Source: Euonymus europaeus (Eukaryota; Streptophyta; Magnoliopsida; Celastrales; Celastraceae). From it: a stretch of DNA of 64,000 nucleotides. The notes beneath the pieces are model-generated. The model made no database searches. It worked only from the letters and a program-made list of their open reading frames with translations, and had not been told where the DNA came from. The position numbers and the translations under genes were made by a program. Shown here in pieces: positions 13,168-21,769 of the stretch (position 1 is the stretch's first letter; every line of letters starts with the position of its first letter). The stretch is taken from contig OY756970.1 in the NCBI GenBank assembly GCA_963580455.1, positions 14,260,001 to 14,324,000 of the forward strand, given 5' to 3'.

Positions 13168-13740
13168 AGCAGTAGGCTCTAGTGCAGCTGTCCGTAAATT
13201 TTTAATTTACAGACTACAAAATCATCCCTGTAAAAGTGATTTTCTGTGGGGGTCTATTGTTTGGGCCTCATATCATCAGCTTTTTGTAGAAACAGCAAAA
13301 GCAGCCCGTAAACCACAATAAGCAACTTTTAATGGTCCATTAAATTTTAAAAATGAATCATATATTTATCTCACAAAAATATAATTTTCAATATAATCAA
13401 ATCAGCAGAACACATATTTTAATACTGGCACATCAGTAAATACATCTCCCAATACAAAATCATTATTCAATCCAACAACTTTCTTATCCTTCATACTATC
13501 CCTATCAAATTTACACCAAAATCAAGATTGGGTTCCACATTTATTACAAAAACTCAAGCCACATCATCATCCACATAATCAAAATACATATTTCAATACA
13601 ATCACATCAACAAAACACACTTTTTAATACAGGCACATAAGCAACTAATGGCCCATTATCTTTGGCACCATTGTGATTGCCCTAACTTGCTCTTATACAA
13701 ATGTTCGTATAAGAGCAAGTCCCAGTACATAGATATTATA
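13168..13740. mobile_element. Diverged Tourist-like MITE relic(s)
   Basis: The interval 13300-13680 is the reverse complement, at moderate identity, of the better preserved MITE at 25000-25417. Shared blocks include ATCTCACAAAAAT, CATCTCCCAATACA and AAAACTCAAGCCACATCATC. It ends with GCTC followed by TTA. A perfect 14-bp inverted repeat (13685-13698 and 13707-13720, 8-base loop) reads as two Tourist-type ends, each flanked by TTA/TAA, facing away from each other. The left end near 13168 is uncertain. Confidence 0.55.
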
Positions 13741-13902
13741 AATAATAATATTGTTTACATATAATTGAAAAATATTTAATTTATCAAAATATAAATTTTA
13801 TTGGTAATTTTGTTACGCGCACACGATCCATAAACCTATCATCATTCAAATCAATTTCTCCTTCATCTTGGTCTCCATGTGAACTTTCAAGTCAATGTGA
13901 CC

Positions 13903-14570
13903 TCTTTTTTTTTTTTTTTTTTGAGTAAGTAAGACGTATATTGGGAAACAAGCTCATAAGAGTAGCCCAAAACAATAAAGAGTGAGCCATGCCACAAAAA
14001 ACAGCCTACCTAGCTAAAATAAGGCCCAAATGGCAACAAAAGCTAACAACCCCCTTAAACAATTAACTTTCGCCAAAAAGCTGCTAAGTTGGGGAACTTA
14101 TTAGCGACTAGGAAGTGGGAAGGCAGCATTTTGAATTTTTAGCCGAACTCTATTGATGATGGTCTTCCTAAGCACAGAAGGAGGACACTTAATGGGCTTG
14201 AAGATGCGGTTGTTCCTCTCAAACCATAGCTCATAAAATATGCAGTGGAGAAACAAAGCATATCAATAACTAAAACGAAGGAAGAACCACGAAAAGCAGC
14301 AACCCAAGTTAAAAGATCAGTTGATGGTATGACAGAGACACGTGATAAGAGATAGGTGTCCAAACAGTAAAACTGGCATTGAAAGAGCAAGTGCTAGTGG
14401 GATTCATCCTTGTCTTTACAGAAGAGGCACGCAGTACTAGTTGAGAACCCATACCTGTACATCCTATCCGATGCAAGAGATTTGGAATAATTGTCACTAA
14501 ATCCTAGATAGGCCGAAGAATTTGCAGATTGGCAAGAAAGTTCCATGAACCATCAAGAGGATTCAATTAT
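13903..14570 (-). mobile_element. 5'-truncated L1-type LINE 3' end
   Basis: A run of about 20 T at 13903-13922 is the poly-A tail of an element on the minus strand. Reading minus from about 14460, a frame with CLFCKDKDES followed by a Leu/Cys-rich stretch and a W/L-rich tail resembles the zf-RVT zinc-binding domain at the end of plant L1 reverse transcriptases. Frames are broken by stops (14497-14309, then 14390-14139). The upstream reverse transcriptase is absent, as expected for 5'-truncated target-primed insertion. Confidence 0.55.
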
Positions 14571-15329
14571 CTGTATTTATGAATTTTACATTATTTTTAA
14601 CTATCAATCAGATGAAGTTATGAAGTGTCATGCATGCAATCACAATAAAATTTGAGTTTGGTAGGAAAAAGAAGGCACTTTACCCTAAATTTCTTTTTTA
14701 TTTGTCAATCCAAAAGTCATAATTCACACTTCAAAGAGAGAAATGCGCATTATTGAATATCTATTGAGGTATCGTTGCCTGATGTCCGTTTCTAAACTAT
14801 GGCAAATCATCTCTCAACTATTTATGAGATAACTGCATCCACCTAATATTATTTGCATGCTAGAATTTAGAGTTAATTACTACTTAACCAAAATAATCAT
14901 TCAATTTAGAGAATGAATAAAAATCTTGTGGAGACTTTGAAAAATTCAACGACCTTTTCATTAATGCATGTTGAAAAACTCGCACATCATATGCAAATTC
15001 CCTCCAACCAGCAAATAAAAAGATATACAATATATCAAAATCATAGGTTGCCATCACATTTTGCGTAGTAATTTTATTTTCTCCTAATAAAAGAAAAAAA
15101 TTGCCATCACATTCTACATGGCACTCTTGTTATAGAATTCTCGCGTCTATTTCTCATGTAAAGTATTGTGTTAGAAATTAGTGCTTCATGTTTGTTCATC
15201 ACTGTTTTATGTTTACTTGTGTCATTGCTCTTTCTTGTGCTAGATATTTTGATGTTAAAGAAATATTATTTATACGTAAACTTGGTTTTAGCCAACCTCA
15301 AAACAAGAGAGGGGCACAACCATAGATGT
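14571..15329. other. Intergenic, no gene recognised
   Basis: AT-rich sequence without similarity that I could identify. The small frame at 15168-15356 is hydrophobic but has no recognisable family and runs into the Harbinger end. Confidence 0.5.
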
Positions 15330-15637
15330 AAGACCATCCACAGCAGCATCTCTTAACAGATTCTCTAAACTCCAGCAAAAATATACATTTTCACCAATTT
15401 ACAGTTTTTGCAATAATAACAGCACACATCAGTTACTCCAAATCAATACTCTAAATCATTTAAATATTCATTTATACAATAACATTTTATTTAATTAAAC
15501 TCAATCTATTTTACTATTGTTATCAAGATCAAACCTTACCATTTTAATAATCATAACATGATATAATTTTTTTTTGTTTGGTAGTTGAAATTAATAAATA
15601 ATTTATTTGGTAGCTAATTTGTATGGTTACAAATGGA

Positions 15638-15830
15638 GTTGTTGGATTTTGTGGTTGAAAAAGTGGTTATTGAATATGTGGATAATTTGAGGTTGTTGTG
15701 ATATGTGGTTGTGAATGTGGTTGTTGAAATTTGTGGTTGTGAATGTAGTTGATGGAATATGTGGTTATTTTGTGGTTGTTGAAATATGTGGTTATTTTGT
15801 GGTTGTTGGAATATGTGGTTCTCAATTGTC
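15638..15830 (+). repeat. GTGGTTG-rich array, left of the transposase gene
   Basis: Irregular direct repeats built on GTGGTTGTTGNAATATGTGG and GTGGTTATTTTGTGG. The two most alike units are near 15765-15815. The motif recurs in a second array at 17205-17350. Clustered short motifs of this kind are candidate binding sites for Harbinger proteins; that role is inference. Confidence 0.75.
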
Positions 15831-15937
15831 TGTTGAGTTTGTATAGAGATCATTATTATGAAAATTTTCTATATAAAGCAATCAAGTTCTAATGTTTTAT
15901 ACATCTCCAAACTATCATTTCTATATCAATAATATCA

Positions 15938-17182
15938 ATGGATTTCTTTGCAAGGCGAAGAAAGCAAAAGATCACAGCTGACCTACCTGAAGATGATGTT
16001 GTCGTGCAAACATTGGCGGTAGGTTTAGCTACGGAGTACGGAGGAGCATCCTCCAATCGTCGTTCCGGAGAAAGACGATCATATATTGATCGTAGTACTT
16101 TGATGGGCCATGATCGGTTATTCAACGATTATTTTTCACATAGTCCTGTATACGGTCCAGAGCTATTTCGAAGGAGGTTTCGTATGAGTCGTACTCTCTT
16201 CAATCGAATCCAAACTACAATAGAAGGAACTTCACCATATTTTCAACAAAGAAGAAATGCTGCTTGGAAATTGGGATTATCATGTATTCAAAAGATGACA
16301 GCTGCACTTCGTATGCTTGCATATGGTGTTTCAGCTGATTTCATGGATGAATATATCAGAATTGGGGAGACTACAGCACTTGAAAGTCTAAAAAAATTTG
16401 TCAAGTGTGTAATCTCTTTGTTTGGTGAGGAGTACTTACGATCACCAACTTCCGAAGATCTTGCCAGGCTACTTTCAATTGGTGAAGCCCGTGGCTTTCC
16501 AGACATGTTGGGGAGCATTGATTGTATGCATTGGAAGTGGAAGAACTGTCCTAGCGCCTGGAAAGGTATGTATTCTGGACATGTACATCAACCAACTATA
16601 ATTTTGGAAGCTGTTGCATCCTACGATCTTTGGATCTGGCGTGCATTCTTTGGAATGCCAGGATCTCACAATGATATCAACGTCTTGGAACGATCTACTG
16701 TTTTCCAAGAGCTTGCAATGGGTCGTGCTCCTTCAGTGCATTATTCTGTCAATGGTCGTAACTATACAATGGGATATTACTTAGCTGATGGCATCTATCC
16801 TTCTTGGGCTACGTTTGTCAAAACAGTTCCAGCACCTCAAAATCGCAAACTTAGACACTTTGCCAAGTGCCAAGAATCTGCAAGGAAGGATGTTGAACGT
16901 GCTTTCGGAGTCTTACAAGCTCGATTTGCAATTGTTCGTGCACCTGCTCGATTTCTTCAAACTGATACACTCTTTGACATCATGACCGCTTGTATTATAT
17001 TGCATAATATGATAGTTGAAGATGAGAGAGATTCATATCGACGGGTTGATATTTCTGAATATGAACAAATAAATGAAAGTCCTTCTCTCGTAGAAACGTC
17101 AAACAATACGGGAGATGTTTTGGAGTTCATTCAAAGTCACCATCGGATTAGGGATAGAGAAGTCCATACTCAATTGCAGTGA
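15938..17182 (+). CDS. PIF/Harbinger transposase (DDE_Tnp_4 type)
   Basis: Single-exon frame of 414 residues, the usual size for plant Harbinger transposases of the ALP1-like group. The catalytic DDE triad is visible: D195 in GSIDCMHW, D246 in PGSHNDINVLE and E320 in DVERAFGVLQARF. A conserved TACIILHNMIVEDE block follows. The N-terminal half contains the helical region of the family (FRRRFRMSRTLFNRI). The ATG at 15938 follows AT-rich leader sequence and no upstream in-frame ATG improves the match. Expected role: nuclear endonuclease that cuts the element ends, working with the Myb-like partner encoded at 18613-17503. No stop, frameshift or lost catalytic residue was seen. The alternative reading as a domesticated ALP1-like gene is unlikely because the gene sits inside a TIR-bounded element. 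Confidence 0.92.
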   Translation: MDFFARRRKQKITADLPEDDVVVQTLAVGLATEYGGASSNRRSGERRSYIDRSTLMGHDRLFNDYFSHSPVYGPELFRRRFRMSRTLFNRIQTTIEGTSPYFQQRRNAAWKLGLSCIQKMTAALRMLAYGVSADFMDEYIRIGETTALESLKKFVKCVISLFGEEYLRSPTSEDLARLLSIGEARGFPDMLGSIDCMHWKWKNCPSAWKGMYSGHVHQPTIILEAVASYDLWIWRAFFGMPGSHNDINVLERSTVFQELAMGRAPSVHYSVNGRNYTMGYYLADGIYPSWATFVKTVPAPQNRKLRHFAKCQESARKDVERAFGVLQARFAIVRAPARFLQTDTLFDIMTACIILHNMIVEDERDSYRRVDISEYEQINESPSLVETSNNTGDVLEFIQSHHRIRDREVHTQLQ

Positions 17183-17202
17183 CGAATGATATTAGTACGA
17201 TC

Positions 17203-17350
17203 TAAATTTATTATATATGTGTGGTTGTAGTGTTTGCTTTTATTATGTATGTGTGGTTGTAGTGTTTACTTTTATTATGCAAGTGTGGTTGTAATGTGTA
17301 CTTTTTATTATGCAAGTGTGGTTGTAATGTGTACTTTTATTATGCAAGTG
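17203..17350 (+). repeat. Tandem array with GTGTGGTTGTA units
   Basis: Four to five units of roughly 30-31 bases, each about GTGTGGTTGTARTGTKTACTTTTATTATGCAA-like, run directly after the transposase stop. Later units are nearly identical to one another. The array lies between the convergent genes and could affect 3'-end formation or bind transposon proteins; neither is shown by sequence alone. Confidence 0.85.
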
Positions 17351-17502
17351 TGGTTTTTTTATGAATATGGTTTCGGCTAGTATTAATACCATGATTAGAT
17401 TATGCATAGTATCCAAACTTGATTGTACAGTAGTCTCAAACATTACAATACCATAATAAAATTTAATAACAATAATACGACAATAACTAAATAAACGAGT
17501 TC

Positions 17503-18613
17503 TCAACGTTCACGCCTCTCTAGGATCTGAGCTTGCAAACCCTCTATGTACTGGCGTTGCACATCAGTCAGAGACTTCACATCTGTCATCATGATTTGGA
17601 ACTCCCTCTCCATCCTGAGTTGCTCTACCTTCTCCAACTTGGCAACTGCTAAATGCCTCTCTGCTTCAGCCTTCACTTTCTCAACCTCTAGTTTATTAGC
17701 TTCCATGGCTAAATGCTCATTCCATTCTTTTTCAACTCTAACTCTCTCAGATTCAGTAAGTGCCATTCTATCTTCATGTGCTTTCTTTTGTTCTAGTGTG
17801 AGTTGGCTGACAACTTCAACAAGCCCACTGTGATCGATCTTGCCTTTTTTCCTAGCCTTTTTTTCAGCATTACGGCCAATTGGTCTTTCAACCGAAACCG
17901 AACGTGATAACTCATCATCTTCCAAGTTAATAGCATTTGCAGAAGAATAATTTGAAGCACCAGTTTGCTTTCTTTTTGAGGAAGAGCCAGTCATATGCAA
18001 GTTCCACTTCGGTTGATGCCTTAGCATGTTCCAACAATGATCAAATTGAAAATGTGCCTTTGTAATCTCATGAAACATCTCCTTCGCCATTTGAATCTTT
18101 CAAAATTAGAACAATGATAACCGAGATGTAAGTAATATATTTTATTAAAAAATCAGATATGCACAAACCTAACAATGTCATTCAATTTACCTTGTCAATC
18201 TCATTTGTACCGGATGGCCGAGATTCCTCAATTTGAGATAAGTAGCCACAAAACTTATTCACCGCCAGTTGGATAGATGACCATCGGCTATTCAACGATC
18301 TTTCGGTTCGGTTGTTATGATTAGGCCCTTTTGATTCATTGTAAAGTTGAGTAATCCTTGACCAAAACGTCTTCGCCTTTTGGTCTGTCCCTTGAGCTGC
18401 ATCAATACTCGTGTTCAACCAAGCAAAAACCAATGTCTTGTCTTCGTCAATAGAGAAGTTCCCTCCGCGATTGCTTGGTCTCTGAGAGGTTGTCCGAGTC
18501 TTCTTGGGAGAAGTTACTTCCTCGCGAGAGCTCACCAATTGCACATCCTGTGTGTTGTACTGTGTAGAGTCCTCTGCGAATGGATCAAAGTCTTCAATAT
18601 TCTGACTATCCAT
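17503..18613 (-). CDS. Harbinger Myb/SANT-like partner protein (NAM-associated C-terminal domain)
   Basis: Two exons: 18613-18191 and 18096-17503, joined across a 94-base GT-AG intron. The frame continues through EIDK and IQMAKEM, giving 338 residues. Residues ~45-140 form the trihelix/SANT-like region (FSIDEDKTLVFAWLNTS, then W-spaced helices around FWSRITQLYNES and LNSRWSSIQ). A block ending FDHCWNMLRHQPKW is the hallmark start of the NAM-associated C-terminal domain common in plant Harbinger ORF1 proteins. The tail is a charged coiled coil (EKEWNEHLAMEANKLEVEK and similar). Known role in the family: DNA binding and nuclear import of the transposase. The ATG at 18613 was chosen because the longer frame begins with a non-ATG codon. 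Confidence 0.85.
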
Positions 18614-18631
18614 ACCTAAAAAGCTTGACAA

Positions 18632-19978
18632 AAAGATTGTGTAATTATATAACCACAGATCAAGTAATTCAAGTTGTGAAATTACTCAACCTTGCAAGGC
18701 ATTTTTTTGACAGCAAGCATACAAATATAAAGCCATTCTCAGATTGTGTTGACAACAAACATATATAAAGCCATTCTCAGATTTAACAAACTATAGATTA
18801 GAACAAACTCCAAAAACAAAAATGCTCAACAGTTATATGACATTTAACAATTATGGCCTACACTAGGAGCAAAGCAAGCATCAGTATGCATAATCCGATG
18901 GTGACTATCATGACTACTTTCCCAGCAAAAGAAACAAGTGAAATTGGATTTACACAAACAATTTGCATTGGACAACTAATCTTTATCAAATCTAAATTAA
19001 TTGGACCTCTGCAGGAAAAAGAATAGCAACATCTAAGCTAAACTGCAGTATTTCTTATCATTGATTGTCAATTGATCATACTTCCTATATTCAAAATGGC
19101 AGAGATACACACCCAGAATCCAACAATACTATCCATCCAGCACTACACATCCAGAATCCAACAAGAACAAAACAAAGGAATAACAATTTGGATGCACCTA
19201 CACCAGAAAATGAGTAAATGTGGAGTCCTATTGGCAAACATTATTATTGGTACATTTTTCTTCTTTTTGAAGATTTTGGAGTACTTTGACTCCAATCTAC
19301 ATTCTTGCCCGTTGAGTACTTTTAAAAGGTTGTCTTCTGGCTTCTCTTTCTTTTCAAAAGCTTTTTCTTTTTCTTTTGAAAAATCTTCTTCTTTTTAAAA
19401 AGCTTCTTCTTCTACCCTGATCTATTACTTTGACCCGGGAACAACAGCAGCAAGAAACGTATGCCCACAACCAGAGATAATACTAAATCAAACAGCAGTA
19501 CAATCAAGCAAATAAATCCAAAATCAAGAACCCTAAAAAAAATTGGGTTATTTGTACATGTGAAATCGACATCCATAGAAGATGGAAAAATCTCTTTGGT
19601 ATACTCGATTCGATCTACTCCAGTTAAGAGAAAGCAAAAAGATTCAAAATTGAACCAAGAATGAGAGAGCAAGTACCTGGATGATGGTTGCAGAAGAAGA
19701 AATTGAACAATCCCACTGCCCAGATTGCACCTGCGAGATGACTTCAACAGAAATTGGGAGAGAGCTTTGAGGCACCGCTTGAAGAGAGAGGGTTGAGAAG
19801 TGAATTGTTTATCTCAAAAAATGAGATCGCGCGTCTACAGTCGTGCGCGACTCCTCCAGACGCACTGTAGCTGAGCTCCAATATACAGATCACTGTTCCG
19901 TATCTACTGTGGGAGAGAAACTACACAAAATGACAAAGACGAGACTCTATTTAAGCGCCAATATCACTTATACAGACA
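18632..19978. other. Right non-coding part of the Harbinger element
   Basis: Promoter and leader of the minus-strand gene plus the right sub-terminal region. Two copies of a short block containing ATATAAAGCCATTCTCAGAT lie near 18726 and 18762. T- and A-rich runs occur at 19340-19400. Frames here (19461-19664, 19747-19412) have no recognised family. Confidence 0.5.
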
Positions 19979-20039
19979 CTGCTGTGGAAGGCCTAAGGAC
20001 TCTATTTTTAGAGAGTCTTCATGACTTATTTTTTTAGTA

Positions 20040-20640
20040 CAGAGTTAGCTGCTCCATATTTGGTGTTTAATGAATTTTCAGGATTTCTATTTTTCAACAC
20101 ATTGCGCCAGTAACAACACAAACAATATAATGTTCTCTGTCTGTCATGTCTATCCTTAATATTATCATCCATATTTGTAAGCAATGTTGATGCCATTATT
20201 GTCTTTAACTTCATATTTAATACTCCAATTTTCTTTTTGTGACAAGCTACCTTTTACTTTATCCCCTACAAGGATGCTTGATATGTGTATGGGTATTATA
20301 AATCGTTGTCAAACTCAAGCTTTTAACATGGATAATTCCATATATAATTTACAATAATTCAACATGCGTTTAAATTTACTATAATTTTCACAATTATAGT
20401 TGGTGGTGCGGATAAATAGGTTGGGATTCCTTACCCCGATGGGTATGGGGATGGGGTAAAAAAAAGTCAACGGATATTTTAACGGAGATGGGTAAGAATT
20501 TATCTAACGGATACGAGGAAACTTAAATGGGTCTCCAACCCGTTGATATCCCTATTAACAACACCAAACAATATAATGTTCCCAATCTATCATGTCTATC
20601 CTTATTATTATCATCCATATTTGTAAGCAATGTCAATGTT
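20040..20640. repeat. Patchwork of repeat fragments left of the Tat remnant
   Basis: A block of about 75 bp (AACAATATAATGTTC, CATGTCTATCCTTA, CATCCATATTTGTAAGCAATG) occurs at about 20115-20185 and again at 20570-20635. The piece 20190-20290 (CATTATTGTCTTTAACTTCATAT and onward) recurs at about 38798-38890. Between them, 20400-20560 is G-rich with GGGTATGGGG and resembles the GGATACC-type sequence of the hAT MITEs further right. No coding content was seen. Confidence 0.6.
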
Positions 20641-21085
20641 GTGTGGTTGGATTTTGCCTCCACAACTTGTCGATTGCTCATTAGCTGAAAACTTGTAAAA
20701 CATTTGAAAAAGCGTTACCAAAATGGTAGCAATGGCCACTGTTGCCGCTTCGATGCTCAAGTCAATAGAATTCTTAAGGGTGGAAGGAAGAATAGTAATT
20801 GATGAGAATTTTATGCATACCTTTCTCAGTTGTATTCCTCTTTCTTATATAGCGTTTGTATGGTCTGTTTCCAATTCCACTTCAATTGAGGTTTAATATT
20901 TCAATTCGATTGAGGATTCGTAATCGAACTTAATTGAATCCCTAGATTTTAGGAATTAGAATCATAGTCAATCTCTACTAGTTGGCTAATATTCAATCGA
21001 CATCTGTAATCAACGATATCCCTATAATTGTGGGATTCGTTACAGTATTTCTCGGTCAGTGCACCCTTGAAAATGTTGACTAATC
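20640..21085 (-). repeat. Terminal repeat (LTR-like) of the Tat-lineage remnant, left copy
   Basis: About 445 bp share clear similarity, in the same orientation, with 38240-38690. Anchor blocks are TTGGATTTTGCCTCCACAAC, GTGGAAGGAAGA, TCCACTTCAATT and AGGAATTAGAATCATAGTC. The pair brackets the Tat remnant and all insertions in it, so they are probably its LTRs or parts of them. The copies are diverged, which marks the element as old. The outer ends and target duplication were not resolved. Confidence 0.6.
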
Positions 21086-21579
21086 TGTGCTCAACAACCT
21101 TGGGGCTGATTCCACGCATGTCATATGGTGTCCATGCAAATGCCTCCAAATTATTGAGTAGTAGGCTCTCCAATGCCCTCATTTCCTTGTTTAAAAGATT
21201 TGTTTCTGCTAGGAATACTTATATTTGTTCCAATCGATCGGGATCCATACTAAATCTTTCACAAGTATAGCATGCTTTTGATCTTCCGAGTCCCTCATGG
21301 TGTACTTGTCAGTCGGCTGGGAGTTTTGCCATTGTTGTAGCTCGTCGGGAAGTACATCTTCTTGGTATCCATTATCCACCAAAACATCAAATTGTTCTGT
21401 AATACCCCGACCCGAAAATATTCAAAAAGAAAAAAAAAATAATAGTAGCAATTAAATTGTTATTTCGAGTTTGGAGAGAACACCAACTAATGAGTGGAAG
21501 AAAAAAAATTGATTGGGGAATGAATCTCCTATGGTATAAAAAGAATTCAATAAAAGTGAATTAGGTATAAATAATAATC

Positions 21580-21606
21580 TATATATATTATATATATAAT
21601 AAATAA

Positions 21607-21638
<32 letters not shown>
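21580..21638. repeat. AT dinucleotide microsatellite
   Basis: Nearly pure AT/TA repeats inside the solo LTR, immediately left of two strong hairpins. Confidence 0.9.
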
Positions 21639-21640
21639 GA

Positions 21641-21769
21641 GGCCACTTTCGGTGGCCATTTTTGGGCCACCAAAAGTGGCCACTCAAATGGCCACATGAC
21701 CACTTTATTATAAAATAAAATAAAAAAAAATGAAATGAAATGTCGCTGGCCAAAGCCAGCGACATTTCA
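21641..21769. other. Two adjacent strong hairpins in the solo LTR
   Basis: Hairpin 1 pairs 21641-21657 with 21665-21681 (16 of 17 positions, 7-base loop). Hairpin 2 pairs 21736-21750 with 21755-21769 (15 of 15 positions, loop CAAA). Both stems are G/C-rich in an AT-rich context. A role in RNA structure, packaging or transcript ending is possible but unproven. Confidence 0.85.

Larger units (their letters stand above)
15333..19993. mobile_element. Complete PIF/Harbinger DNA transposon
   Basis: The element is 4661 bp. Left end GACCATCCACAGCAG (15333-15347) and right end CTGCTGTGGAAGGCC (19979-19993) are inverted repeats matching at 13 of 15 positions. Both are bordered by TAA (15330-15332 and 19994-19996), the 3-bp TTA/TAA target duplication typical of PIF/Harbinger. 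It carries the two proteins expected of an autonomous element: a DDE transposase on the plus strand and a Myb/SANT-like protein on the minus strand, in convergent orientation. Both frames are open. The sequence thus supports a potentially mobile element, though activity cannot be judged. Confidence 0.9.

Noticed and set aside
17203..17350. Regular repeats that could suggest a CRISPR array
   Set aside because: The window is plant nuclear DNA, and the repeats lack unique spacers; they are a tandem minisatellite inside the Harbinger element.
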